A DNA stretch of 64,000 nt from positions 3,467,184 to 3,531,183 of the forward strand of contig OY725500.1 in the NCBI GenBank assembly GCA_963281255.1. The letters are read 5' to 3'. The notes below the pieces were generated by a model that was not told the origin of the DNA, searched no databases, and saw only the letters and a list, made by a program, of their open reading frames with translations. This DNA comes from Aphrocallistes beatrix. Lineage: Eukaryota > Porifera > Hexactinellida > Sceptrulophora > Aphrocallistidae. The translations under genes and the position numbers were made by a program. Numbering within the stretch: the stretch's first letter is position 1; each line of letters starts with the position of its first letter. Below, piece after piece: positions 10,188 through 20,712 of this stretch.

Positions 10188-13100
10188 TCAATTGGTTTTC
10201 AAAAGTGATTTAAATGCAAAAGCAAAAGCAAATGTCGATATTGTCCTCTCGGCTGAATTTGACAATTTTGCTTCAATAAAATTTATTTCATAATTTATCA
10301 GTTTGCATATGTGATACAAAAAGTCTACGATCTCCTTCACAGTTGAATGGGAGATGTTGGGATCTTTCATCGTGAAATCTTGGACGCGCTTTGCTATGTC
10401 AGTAATAAATTTATCCCAGGTGCTTCTACTATGATCATTTGGATATTTTAGCTGAGAAGCGAGGAATAGTATTTGCTTTCTCTTCTCAATTCTCCAAATA
10501 ATATCAGGATGGTTGTAGAAACCGGAACAATAATTTATCAGTGGATAACAGTCTGATGGAACCCATTTTCTAAACTTGATATTAGGTTTAGTGACTTGAA
10601 CAGCATGCTGATGCTTACTAACTGTAATGAGATATAAGGAATCTTCAGATAGATATTCACACCTTTGTTTCCCAATGTAAGGCGTCATTTCCTTTAAGGG
10701 AACTCTGTTCTCTCTCCAAGGGTAGATGAAATTATCAGTTCCTGCGAATTGATCACTCTTGTCGCAAAATCTTTGAATCATGCATTTGCTAAGGTCCTGT
10801 ATTATGGTGTCCATGTCGAAGTTAGATTCACAAAATAAAGCATAAATCGTTTGTTTATTTTCCATTGTTTTTGATTCCATCCTAAACAGGGAATACAACT
10901 CAACAAATTTCTTGCCATACTCGATTTCTTCTTCTTTTGTGCCATCACTGAAGCAATCGGTCCAGAGTTTTTCAAATTCTCCTATTTGTTCCTCAATGCT
11001 AAAATCCAAGTACTTATCAACATTCTTCTCAATTGTTTGTTGTAACTTCAGCTTACACTCTTTTAGCCACAAATCAGTTAACCTAGCTTTGAGTGCTAAA
11101 TCGAGTTTGTCTCGGTAAATCTTTTTCTCCATGTAGATAAGTCTTCTCAAGTTTGATTTAACCTCATCGCACATGTAATCCATTATCCTAAGCAAGGCAT
11201 TAGCTTGGCATTGTATTGCAAACTCTGTCAAGGCATTTTCTTCATTTTCTTTGAATACACCGGACAATTCTCTCTCCACATCTTCCAGTATTTCTCTTGG
11301 AGGACTCAACTTGGAAATCTTCTTTATTGTCGAAATAGTTTTGTTCGTAATTTCTTGATATTTTTCTTTATTTAAATGGATTTTATTTTGCAATATATCT
11401 CCCAAAATTTTGTCAAGTGCATTACTACATTTTAGTTCGTCAGTATTTCTGTATTTTACTATGTCTTGGTATTTGACAATAGTGTCCCAAATAACACCAG
11501 ACATTTCCATCCATTCACTCATTGTGTTAAAGGAAGTTTTGCTATCAGACACATTATTTTTCAGTTGATGGATGATGGACATCCGTAAATCAGCACATCT
11601 ATTTGCGAAACTTATTGTTGGAGATAATTTGCACAAATCTGAATCGAATAGTTTGGTTATCTGAGTATTCAATGATTTAGAGTTAAAAGCAGAAGGAAGG
11701 ACGAATAGATTTTCCTTTGAGACATTAATTAAATCAGAAATTTTCAAACCGTCGGTATCCATAAGGTACGACTCTTCATTCAGTTTGTCTAAAAGAGTAT
11801 TGATCGAATTCAGATGTTTGTCAGGATCTGGATCTGCTTGTTGATTGAGGACAAAGAATATTTTTGGAGCTGCTACCTTACTCACTTTTAACTTGTCCAG
11901 AGAGTAAGCACATATTTGTAAAAGATTCTGCATTTCTTTCCCAAAGTCCCCTTTAATATTAACAATAGTGACTTGTGACACAGCTAAACAAAACAGCACC
12001 ATCGTCCTGTCAAAGTGTATTCCTGAAGTTTTCTGTGATTTGACTTTCTCAGAAGCATCTAGTCCTTCTGTGTCGAGAATGAGGAAATGATCAGAATTAT
12101 TGATTGGTTGACTGAGCTTTGAAAGGGATGCATACACTCCTTTAGTACACCTGCCAGCACTAGTCAAGAACTTACAACCGAAACAGTAATTCAGTAGCGT
12201 AGACTTCCCAGAGCTCTGAGGTCCAAATATGCTCACTACTATTGGTGTTACTCTATTCATTCTAGCTGTATTATGTGAATCAATATTTTGCTTTTCATAG
12301 AATTTAGACAGAAGAACGTTAATATCTTGGTTAAAGAACCTGAGGTTATCACCATCAATCAGCTCGAAAGGTTCTCCTCTCTCCACATGCTTACTGAAGT
12401 TTGAAGAAAAGGTTTCGAAATATTTACTCGCTGGTGTGCCTTCATCAATTTTGGAATTATATTTATTTGAAAGCAAAGCTTCTCTCCAGAGAATTTCTAG
12501 AGAGAGGAGCGATTCGTTACTTGCATGGCTCAGTCGTTTCGAGAGAATGTTGAATTCTTGTGACAATTTCCACAAAATGAGTGTCGAATTTTCCATGGCT
12601 AGAATTTCATTGAAGCGCCAAACGATCGCATTCATTTCAGTATTTTCAAGATGGTTAGCGAGTTGCTCGCATTTTCTGTTCAATTCATCGATAATCTTTT
12701 GGTCTTCTTGGCTAGAAGCTTCATAGAAACAACTCATGTACTCCACAAAATGTGGATAATAACTAAGGTTTGAAAAACCTATGCTAACTGTACTTTGAAT
12801 GTTTGTGTTATTACAATTCATGATACTTTCGATCAAGTTTTTCTCTACCTTTAAATTAGCCCAACTGTCATTTCGAGTGATAACATTTTCAAGGAAATTG
12901 CTTCCAACCAATCTCGGATTAACGATTGACGAATGTAAGATCATGTATCCAATTTCTTTAAATCCTGAAGCCATTTTTATGAGATTCGGAATAAAAATAA
13001 AAGTAATCGTTTTGCCACTCATTTCGTCTTGTTCCTCATGGAGATTATTTTCTGTACAATCTCGAACCAATACATAGACATGTCCAGTGTTGACTGTGAT

Positions 13101-14063
13101 TGTATTTAGGTCTTCCATCAATCGAGAGTAGTTCTCTCTATAGTCAGAATAGCTAACATGAATTAATGCAATGTCCAAGTTCTGACAAATGTCCTTTATG
13201 ACATGAATATCTGAGCATCTGTGGCAATCTATATATGCCCATTGTGTAGATTCCCCAGTACTTCCTTTCTTTCCAAATACATTTTTTGTCATCTGTATAT
13301 CAATAGAACTTAAATGAAATGGACTGTTTTGAGGACTTCCTTTCTCAAAATCTGTGTCAAACATCAAATCCAAAAGATGAGATTTCCCAATAGGATTCCA
13401 AGAAGCCCATCCTAACCCAAATGAAACTAAACCACTGAACTGTTGTAAAGAGTACCAGAGTTCTTTACAGATTTCAAATTGGCTAGACGTTTGTTCTGGA
13501 GGATAGAGTCCGAGTATTGGGTAATAGAATGGGACTGGATTACTGAATGAATAATGTTCTATGCAGAGACCTCGGACTACGGGATCTGACATTTGAAAAA
13601 TTAAATGGAATAAATCGAGTGTAGATAGCGATATGTTCGCTATTTTAAAGAATATCTCTGTCACATCATCTAATGGTAAACTGCACTTGATGTAATAGAA
13701 TGCCAAAGCCAGGAGTTCGTTGAATATCTTTTTGAGTGAATTTCCTTCCTTACCACAAGTTTTTGCATTCTCTATTAAACTGTCAAAAGATTGTGAAATG
13801 ATCATTCTATATGTCGTGTAGGATATTTCTGTATCCATTGCAAATTCTCGCAGCTGTTTCAACTGTTCTTGTTCATCAATAAGCAGAATTTCTTCGTCTG
13901 GGGAATACCGTAGTAGATAATCTCGGATTACTTGTTCTGTTTTATTTAGTTTTAAACTAAGAACCTGTATGTCGTCCAGACCACTTGATCTGATACAGGT
14001 CTTTTCTCCAATGCTTAATGTTTCATCTGTTTTAAAAAGAAGATATTTTTTGAGGAAGGCCAT
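10188..14063 (-). CDS. Very large inducible GTPase-like protein (URGCP/GVIN type), N-terminal and GTPase region
   Basis: 1291 codons with an ATG start (MAFLKK) and no intron. Residues 1-200 are helical. Around 225-228 is a P-loop-like IGKS within a degenerate first G-like region. The main G domain starts with GPQSSGKST at residues 614-622, followed by DTEG at 664-667 and NQQAD at about 740-744, in place of the usual TKxD. These motifs and the length match the VLIG/URGCP branch of dynamin-like, interferon-inducible-type GTPases. In vertebrates this family is cytosolic or nuclear and linked to immunity; that role is only inferred here. The remainder is long coiled coil. The frame ends in TGA but is followed in the same frame by more family-like sequence, so the protein may be truncated relative to its ancestor. 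Confidence 0.85.
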   Translation of the reverse strand: MAFLKKYLLFKTDETLSIGEKTCIRSSGLDDIQVLSLKLNKTEQVIRDYLLRYSPDEEILLIDEQEQLKQLREFAMDTEISYTTYRMIISQSFDSLIENAKTCGKEGNSLKKIFNELLALAFYYIKCSLPLDDVTEIFFKIANISLSTLDLFHLIFQMSDPVVRGLCIEHYSFSNPVPFYYPILGLYPPEQTSSQFEICKELWYSLQQFSGLVSFGLGWASWNPIGKSHLLDLMFDTDFEKGSPQNSPFHLSSIDIQMTKNVFGKKGSTGESTQWAYIDCHRCSDIHVIKDICQNLDIALIHVSYSDYRENYSRLMEDLNTITVNTGHVYVLVRDCTENNLHEEQDEMSGKTITFIFIPNLIKMASGFKEIGYMILHSSIVNPRLVGSNFLENVITRNDSWANLKVEKNLIESIMNCNNTNIQSTVSIGFSNLSYYPHFVEYMSCFYEASSQEDQKIIDELNRKCEQLANHLENTEMNAIVWRFNEILAMENSTLILWKLSQEFNILSKRLSHASNESLLSLEILWREALLSNKYNSKIDEGTPASKYFETFSSNFSKHVERGEPFELIDGDNLRFFNQDINVLLSKFYEKQNIDSHNTARMNRVTPIVVSIFGPQSSGKSTLLNYCFGCKFLTSAGRCTKGVYASLSKLSQPINNSDHFLILDTEGLDASEKVKSQKTSGIHFDRTMVLFCLAVSQVTIVNIKGDFGKEMQNLLQICAYSLDKLKVSKVAAPKIFFVLNQQADPDPDKHLNSINTLLDKLNEESYLMDTDGLKISDLINVSKENLFVLPSAFNSKSLNTQITKLFDSDLCKLSPTISFANRCADLRMSIIHQLKNNVSDSKTSFNTMSEWMEMSGVIWDTIVKYQDIVKYRNTDELKCSNALDKILGDILQNKIHLNKEKYQEITNKTISTIKKISKLSPPREILEDVERELSGVFKENEENALTEFAIQCQANALLRIMDYMCDEVKSNLRRLIYMEKKIYRDKLDLALKARLTDLWLKECKLKLQQTIEKNVDKYLDFSIEEQIGEFEKLWTDCFSDGTKEEEIEYGKKFVELYSLFRMESKTMENKQTIYALFCESNFDMDTIIQDLSKCMIQRFCDKSDQFAGTDNFIYPWRENRVPLKEMTPYIGKQRCEYLSEDSLYLITVSKHQHAVQVTKPNIKFRKWVPSDCYPLINYCSGFYNHPDIIWRIEKRKQILFLASQLKYPNDHSRSTWDKFITDIAKRVQDFTMKDPNISHSTVKEIVDFLYHICKLINYEINFIEAKLSNSAERTISTFAFAFAFKSLLKTN

Positions 14064-14518
14064 TTTGGGCGCAGAACCTACAAGTTTTGGGATCTAAATA
14101 TCAATAAAAAGGACCCCAGGGGATTCGACAGTTAATAGCTTTTGGATAATAGGAACATAAGAATGAGAGATACTGTACTCTACAAAGTCCATATTTCGTG
14201 CGACACTCCTAATTTTTGAGAGTCCTCCCTAAAATCGTGAGACAAGCAAGTCATCACTGTACAGATAGTACATGTCACTCAGAGTTTTGATAAAATGACA
14301 GGGCTCTTTGCCCGGGATTGGTGAACAAATCTACTCATCTATTAACAAGGCTATATATCAAACGATAGAAACTGCCAAGTGATAATCACGATCGTTACAA
14401 ATGACCATTAACAATGTTTTTAGCGAATTTAGGAAAGAATATTTTTTAAATGCCCAGGTCACACCTCAAATCTTGAAAATATTCCTTTGCAAATTTCTAG
14501 CAGTCTTCGGTTAAATGA
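14064..14518. promoter_or_regulatory. Upstream region of the GTPase gene
   Basis: Non-coding sequence upstream of the minus-strand GTPase start. It should hold the promoter, but I see no diagnostic TATA or initiator that I could defend. Confidence 0.3.
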
Positions 14519-14654
14519 TCAAAAAGCCCCACACAGACAGGATGGGAGTATCGTTCACATTCCTGAGTTTGTGACACAATATTTTAAGCTGCACACCAAC
14601 CTGAATATGTGGAAGTAGAAGCACACTTCCATCCTGTGTGTGGAGGCTTTTTAC
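14519..14654. mobile_element. Small inverted-repeat element (AAAAAGCC ends)
   Basis: Left AAAAAGCCCCACACAGACAG and, reversed from the right, AAAAAGCCTCCACACACAGG continue imperfectly for about 28 bp, giving a 136-bp MITE-like unit. No target duplication was recognised. Confidence 0.55.
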
Positions 14655-15333
14655 ATCGCAAATTGTTGCATGATGTACTTCTATGATAAAACTTGGGGTT
14701 CATATTTTTGCTGTGGTTTATGATGAGTTGCCATTTAATCTCTTTAAAACTGTTTGATATTCCACAAAATTGCTCGTATCACAATTTAGTGACGATCTCT
14801 AAAAATATGTGGTTGAACAATGCACAGTGCTTCCTCAAATTTGGTAAGGAGCTCAGATTAAAATTGAAAAGGCAAATTGAAAGAGGACAGCCCAAAATTG
14901 GGAAGTCCCCAAATAAGGTAACAATGTTTCATTTGGGTAGAACTTCTCTAAGTTTAGCCCTCCCACCCCCAAATTGACCCTACAACACAAACTTTGTGCC
15001 CTGTCTTAACACATATAGGTCATGTATGTATTATGTATACATATTTTCACATATTCTACCAGGAATGTCATAATCAAATGAAATATAAACAACTAAAATA
15101 AAATGATAACACAGTAAAATTTACATATATCAAAGTGATAATTATACTGACATCTGCACATCACTAACCTAGAATATTCAGCGAGAGAAGTACGAGTCAT
15201 TAATACACGAGTAGTTCATATTTCTTAATTGTACACCAGCTCATGAGAGTTGATGCACTTGAGACAGAGACAAGAATAATGACAGAAATGTGCTCTGAAG
15301 TAATAGCAGTAGCAAACCCAATAGAGACACGTA
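14655..15333. other. No gene seen
   Basis: AT-rich intergenic DNA. A 94-codon open frame at 14693-14977 has no motif or coding signature and is left out. Confidence 0.4.
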
Positions 15334-15341
15334 CCAATTAG

Positions 15342-16113
15342 CAGAGTTGCCGTGGATATGGGAATATCCATGGGATGGGAATGGGAGAAATTTTTTCCCT
15401 TGTGGGAATACCCATAGGAATCCTGTGGGGTCCCCATGGGAATACCCATAGGAATCCTGTGGGTATTCCCACAGGATTCCTATGGGTATTCTCATGGGAT
15501 TCTCACAGGATTCCTATGGGTATTCTCATGGGATTCTCACAGGATTCCTATGGGTATTCTCATGGGTATTCCCACAGGATTCCTATGGGTATTCTCATGG
15601 GATTCTCACAGGATTCCTATGGGTATTCCCATGGGATTCTCACAGGATTCCTATGGGTATTCTCATGGGATTCTCACAGGATTCCTATGGGTATTCCCAT
15701 GGGATTCTCACAGGATTCCTATGGGTATTCTCATGGGTATTCCCACAGGATTCCTATGGGTATTCTCATGGGATTCTCACAGGATTCCTATGGGTATTCC
15801 CATGGGATTCTCACAGGATTCCTATGGGTATTCTCATGGGTATTCCCACAGGATTCCTATGGGTATTCTCATGGGATTCTCACAGGATTCCTATGGGTAT
15901 TCCCATGGGATTCTCACAGGATTCCTATGGGTATTCTCATAGGATTCTCACAGGATTCCTATGGGTATTCTCATAGGATTCTCACAGGATTCCTATGGGT
16001 ATTCTCATGGGATTATCACAGGATTCCTATGGGTATTCTCTTGGATTCTCACAGGATTCCTATGGGAATGGGTTGGGAATGGGAACTGAAATTCCACTCC
16101 CACTGCAACCGTG
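15342..16113. mobile_element. hAT-like element whose interior is a minisatellite
   Basis: The ends read CAGAGTTGCCGTGG and, reversed, CACGGTTGCAGTGG. Both sides carry CCAATTAG (15334-15341 and 16114-16121), an exact 8-bp target duplication. The interior, about 15400-16060, is a tandem array, so the array expanded inside a small non-autonomous hAT-type element. Confidence 0.85.
15400..16060. repeat. 34/35-bp minisatellite, about 19 units
   Basis: Units such as GGGATTCTCACAGGATTCCT followed by ATGGGTATTCTCAT (34 bp) alternate with 35-bp variants containing GGGTATTCCCACAGG. The variants recur in blocks, which suggests higher-order duplication. The array produces long open frames on both strands (up to 248 codons) that are repeat artefacts. 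Confidence 0.95.
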
Positions 16114-16145
16114 CCAATTAGTGTTGTGACTTTTAGTTATATTTA

Positions 16146-17290
16146 TTGATCGTAGATGTGTCGAACTACTCACTAAGTATAGAGAGAAGAGGGAGCAGCT
16201 ACGAGGAGAGGAAACAGCTGGTTGAAGGTGAAAGAGCAGTTGCTACCACTCGGACTCAGATGCAGGATGAAATGAGTGAGAATGCCCTCCACTATATGGG
16301 GGATATAATGGTAGGGGAAATTGAAGATAGAATGCGCGAACTGGAGACGAAAATGTTAGATAAAACAGTTTTTAAACTCTCTAACAGAAAGGTTATGTAT
16401 TATGTGCTCTCAAGTATCTTTGAGGTGTTCTAAGTCGAGCCTGAACAGCTGAGCAGCTGATACTATGTAGATGTGGGAGGTGTCTTGGAGGAGGAAGTGG
16501 CAGTCATCCCCCGATTCCAAGGGATGAGAAAAGTGGTGAGAATCCTGGAAAAGTATTGAATCCGAGATGTGTCGCAACCGATGAAAATACAAATAACATC
16601 TATATTACTGAGTTGTATCCCGCTAGAGAGTCTCTATTCTCCGAGTCCGGTGAGTTCCTGAATACTTCACTCAAGAACACATAGGAAATCCATGGGGTAT
16701 TGCAGTCCTTCGAGATAATGTATACATAACGGACATAGTACGCGGAGTGTTCCACTTCAAAATAGAGTCAGACATGCGTCTCGTTGCTAGGTTAGTGGGT
16801 GAGGGATTTGATGATAGAAAGTTAAGTTGGTTTCAACAAGTGACTGTCTAACGGAGATGTCTTCGTAGCTGATTGAGCCAACCACAGAATTCAATACTGG
16901 ATGAGTCTTTTATTTACCATCAACGATCAATTAAACACGACTCAATGAAACTTCCTCGTGACGTCAAGCTAACTAATAAAGAAGTGTTATTTAAAGTTCT
17001 CCCTGTTTGCATGAATTCTCTAACGACGAAGAGAAAATACGCTCCTTCATCACATGGGGTGAATGAATGTAAGTAACTGATGTCTGGTCTTTTTGCCTGG
17101 ACGCTCGAAAGGATATAATTATTAGTGATGGTAAGGGTAACGTCAAAGTATTTTCTCCTGATGGTACACTCCCCCACAGAGTAGGCTTTCAAGGCGGTAT
17201 ACATCATAGTCCACTAGGCATACTCTGACCAAGCAACTTAAACTTAGCGTAATGACTATATAGCCTGACGACGCTTTTATGCAGCAAATA
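16146..17290 (+). pseudogene. RBCC/TRIM-type NHL-repeat protein pseudogene
   Basis: A coiled-coil-like segment comes first (EERKQLVEGERAVATTRTQM, about 16195-16260). NHL beta-propeller blades follow in several frames: GNPWGIAVLRDNVYITDIVR (about 16690), SNGDVFVAD, then a stop, then ANHRIQ (about 16855), PRDVKLTNKEV (about 16950), and DIIISDGKGNVKVFSPDGTL (about 17110). Blade motifs of the type NGDVFVAD..NHRIQ and GNVKVFSPDG are characteristic of NHL repeats in TRIM2/TRIM71-like proteins. At least four frame changes or stops show the copy is dead. A RING or B-box upstream is not visible, because the transposon at 15342-16113 lies immediately in front. Confidence 0.75.
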
Positions 17291-17374
17291 TTTTCTTAAA
17301 TTCTTCAATCTTTGTTTATTTTTGGTTGTTAATAAAAATATATCTAAAATAATCTGTTTGGGTGAATTAGTAAA

Positions 17375-17932
17375 TCCTTACTATTAAAACTCGATTATTG
17401 TGTATGTGTATATATATATATATATATATATCTCTGTAACGAATTGATTGAAGAAACTACCTGGCACAGAAAGCTGATTTTTGGCATGTGGGAGTCTTTT
17501 GGCTATGGCTCCAGTAAGTTCTGAGCTCAGAGCAAAATGTCTACTCATCATGGAATTATGACGTCATTGTCACATTTTTAAAAGTTAAGCAATACAGTTA
17601 TTCGAGCATAACTCGGCCATTATAGGAGATAGAAGGCTGAAATTTTAAGAGAATGTGTATATTAATATACCTCACATATGATGCAACTATCATCAAAAAA
17701 ATGATGACGCATCACTTTGTTATGACTTCATCATTACTCATCAAAATTTTTAAAAATTGATAAATTTGGTGATTTTTCGTGCGATATCGATTATAACAGT
17801 AGGACAGACGTATTTAGAGATGTTATCTCCCTTATAATTAACCAATGTGACCCCAGGCGACCGAAGGGTTCCTCCGGCGGACACAAAGTGTCCGCCAGCC
17901 GCGGAGCGCAAGCAAGCGAAGCGCGCTTGTCC
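17375..17932 (+). repeat. Dispersed family A, full-length copy
   Basis: Starts with TTACTATTAAAACTCGATTA, followed by an internal TA microsatellite (about 17405-17432), the GAATTGATTGAAGAAAC motif, two CRE-like sites, the GGACAC-aaa-GTGTCC hairpin and the AAGCGCGCTTGT end. Confidence 0.85.
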
Positions 17933-17935
17933 TAT

Positions 17936-19075
17936 ATATGAAAACGCTAAGATTTGTTTGTTTGTCCGAATTGATTGAAGAATTGGCAAATCGTAGAGAT
18001 ATGAAAATTGGTATGTAGGTGTCAAATGATGAGTCTACGATTAAGTTCGAAGATCTAAGCGAAATTTTCACATCTCTGCAAACAAAAATGGAAAACAATG
18101 TTTCACACCTTTTTTATACAATATGTATAGCTCCACAATATAAATAATTGTACGACACTACAATAGACTGTGATCGTTATTAATAATTCAAAGCGGGGAC
18201 GCAGCATTAGTTCGAATTTCAAAGTAGTCGTTAGTTCGAATCGACTTTGATAATGCAATCATTTGTTCGAATCGAATTCGGAATTAACGTAAATTGAAGG
18301 ATAATATTAGTTCGAATGGATTTTCAATGCACTGTCATTAGTTCGAATAGATTTTCAATGTAGTATACTGTTGTCATTGAGTGACATTTGGAAGAGATAT
18401 TTATAAGAACTGAGGGAAAAGCAGCATTTTCTGCTGAGAATATGAAAATTGGAGAAACTTTTAAAATTGTATTAGATGAAATTCGTACCTCAAAAGTACG
18501 TATGTTAGCAACAAATAATACGTTGGTCTTATATTCGAACTAATGACAGTTCATTGAAAATCTATTCAAACTATTGACATTATTTTGAAAATAACTTCGA
18601 ACTAATGACTACATGCCCAAATTTGATTCGAACTAACGACAACATACAGTATTCGAACTAATGACTACTTTGGAATTCGAACTACTGCATGCGCCTCCTT
18701 CAAAGCAATAACTTACATAGATGTCTCCAATTGATTATAGTGTATAGCAAAAAAAAATGATAAATTATTTGTTTAACCTTTGTTTATAATAGGTTCATAA
18801 TGTAAAAAACTCAAAAATATGGTATAAACTAGCTTTCAATTTTTTACATTGTTTTTTTAGGTGTGTAGAATTCGAATTCTTTTTATCATGGACCTAATAT
18901 TTCTTCTCCACTGTTGAATCCATGATTCACCGTAGATAAATGACGCGTTTTTAGTAGAGAATTAGAAAACAATCAACCATTTCTTCGATACTCCCAGGCG
19001 CCCGCAGGTCGACTCTGCGGATACGCGGTGTCCGCAAGCTACGCGGTGTCAGCGCAAGCAAGCGAAGCGCACTTG
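17936..19075 (+). repeat. Dispersed family B copy, interrupted by a MITE
   Basis: Begins with AAAACGCTAAGATTTGTTTG and TCCGAATTGATTGAAGAATT. It is split by the element at 18195-18698 and ends in CAAGCAAGCGAAGCGCACTTGT-like sequence near 19075. The 3' end is shared with family A although the bodies differ. It begins right after a family A copy ends. Confidence 0.8.
18195..18698. mobile_element. Non-autonomous MULE-like element with TTAGTTCGAAT arrays
   Basis: The left end GGGGACGCAGCATTAG and the reversed right end GGAGGCGCATGCAGTAG are each followed by repeated GTCRTTAGTTCGAAT motifs, at least five per side in inverted orientation. TTCAAAGC flanks both sides (18187-18194 and 18699-18706). 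The terminal sequence and array design match the ends of the transposase-RING elements at 38226 and 54130 (GGGGGCGCTACATTAG and GGGGGCACTGCTTTAG). Confidence 0.85.
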
Positions 19076-19139
19076 TAAATCAACAATTTCGAACACTAAT
19101 ACAAAAACATAAAACAAATCATATAAATCTCGCTGTAAA

Positions 19140-19540
19140 TTGATGTTGATAAAGTACAAGAATTATACGACTTATCTCAATATTGTGTGCAAGAATGTCT
19201 CGTTAGGTCTGAAGATTGAGAAAACAATTTTGAAGGTATGGCATTTAATTAAAAGACTTCTCTGCAGTAATAATACACAATTATGTTGGGTTGAGTGTGC
19301 GACTTGAGAAAAAGTTCTTGAGCAGATAAGGCATTTAAAAGGCTTCTCTCCAGTGTGCACACGATTATGTTGCACTAAGGTGCCTGAGGTGCCTGGGAAA
19401 AAGATTCGGAACAAACGGGAATGAGTTTTTCTGGCATCCGGAATCGTGTCCTTGCACGTAAACTTTCTAATTCTTCTTGAGCAGATTCATCGTTTGAATC
19501 GGACTCAGACGTTTGCTCAACTTCAACTTGTATTCCTCAG
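19140..19540 (-). pseudogene. C2H2 zinc-finger protein fragment
   Basis: Minus-strand reading gives LVQHNRVHTGEKPFKCLICSRTFSQVAH, with the HTGEKPF linker and CX2C of a C2H2 finger. A next finger is frameshifted (FSQSSDLTRH in another frame). An acidic leader (QTSESDSNDESAQEELESL) precedes it. Frameshifts and a stop show it is a relic. Family-level knowledge: Kruppel-type DNA-binding fingers. Confidence 0.7.
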
Positions 19541-19779
19541 CCATCTCCTAATTCATCAGGAAACCATAACAACAATTAGAATAACTGAAAAAAGATGATC
19601 TATTTGTTATTATAAATTTATTATTAGTTAAAGGAGTGAATTTGGTGGTGAATTAAATTATATTAACTTGTGGGATCATAAAATTGCATTTTCTATCACT
19701 ATATTTCATTTATGTCTCATCAACAACACAAACAAACATCATTTTCCAAAAAAGTATATTAGTATGAAAGACCATATTC

Positions 19780-20225
19780 GTAGAAAGCTAAAATTTGTAC
19801 GTCGACTCTTCATGGAATTATGACGTCATCGTCATCTTTTTGTATCATTAGAAATTGGGCATGCCTAATTTCCGGGACGGGACGGGTTAAGATGCCTAAT
19901 TTCCGGAGCGGGATGCCGTCCCGTTCCGGAAATTAGGAATACCCTTAGAAATTTCAGTTTATAACTATAACTCAGCCATTTTAGGTGATAGAAGGCTGAA
20001 ATTTTAATAGATTGTGGAGATTAATATTCCTCACATATCACATATATGTTATGACGTCATCATTACGCATCAAAAATTTGGTGATTTTTCGAGTGATATC
20101 GATTATGTCAGTAAGACAGACGTATTTAGAGATGTTATCTACTTTATAATTAATCAGTGTGACTCTAGGCGCCCAAAGGACGCCTCTGGCAGACACAAGT
20201 ATCCGCCAGCCGCGCAGCGCAATAA
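19780..20225 (+). repeat. Dispersed family A copy, interrupted by a palindromic MITE
   Basis: Matches family A from GTCGACTCTTCATGGAATT to the GGCGCC-rich end (about 20225). It is interrupted by 19857-19944, with duplication of TTAGAAATT. Confidence 0.8.
19857..19944. mobile_element. 88-bp palindromic MITE with 9-bp target duplication
   Basis: The termini are GGGCATGCCTAATTTCC and, reversed, GGGTATTCCTAATTTCC. The flanking TTAGAAATT occurs at 19848-19856 and again at 19945-19953. Uninterrupted family A copies have a single TTAGAAATT there, confirming insertion. A 9-bp duplication suggests Mutator-like mobilisation. Confidence 0.9.
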
Positions 20226-20579
20226 GCCACTTCTTATTAATAAATATAATCATCAAAATAAGAAACAAGAAATCACATACCAGTAGCTATGTCTGCTCTC
20301 CCTGCTCTGCCCTGTGCTCTTGCTTTGAGTTGTATAAACCCTTACTCGCTTCGAATAATACTTATAATTATAGAAATATTACAGAGAGAGGAAGGGGAGG
20401 AATGAGGGAACACCTACACAACAATCTCCTAAGAACATTGTTCATCTGAAAACCCTATGATTAATCTAAAAAAGGAGAATAAGCATTGGTGTAGCTAAGA
20501 TTAGAAACGAAATATCTTTGATTTTCTGAATAGAAACAGTACTTGAACTACTCATAGAGAGGGACGCTGAACTTCGAAA

Positions 20580-20712
20580 TCTATGGGCAATTTAGGAGTT
20601 CTAGGGGGGGGCTCAGCCCTAAAATTTGTATTGCGTCTATGGGCATCTTCGAATTCAGGGAGGCTCGAACCCTCGAACCCCCCCCCCCGGGTTCGGAGTC
20701 TATGCTCATAGA
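20580..20712. repeat. Poly-G/C repeat fragment shared with 43915-44047
   Basis: Contains AATTTGTATTGCGTCTATGG and G/C runs, matching 43915-44047 in the opposite orientation. It is probably a small DNA element with CATAGGCGCC/CATAGACGC-like ends, like that at 60403-60745. Confidence 0.55.

Noticed and set aside
14693-14977. 94-codon frame near the GTPase
   Set aside because: No domain and no homology that I recognise; composition like the surrounding AT-rich DNA.
15375-16121. Long open frames (up to 248 codons) with repeated SHRIPMGILMGFSQDSYGY-like text
   Set aside because: They are translations of the 34/35-bp minisatellite, present on both strands and in several frames, with no coding evidence.
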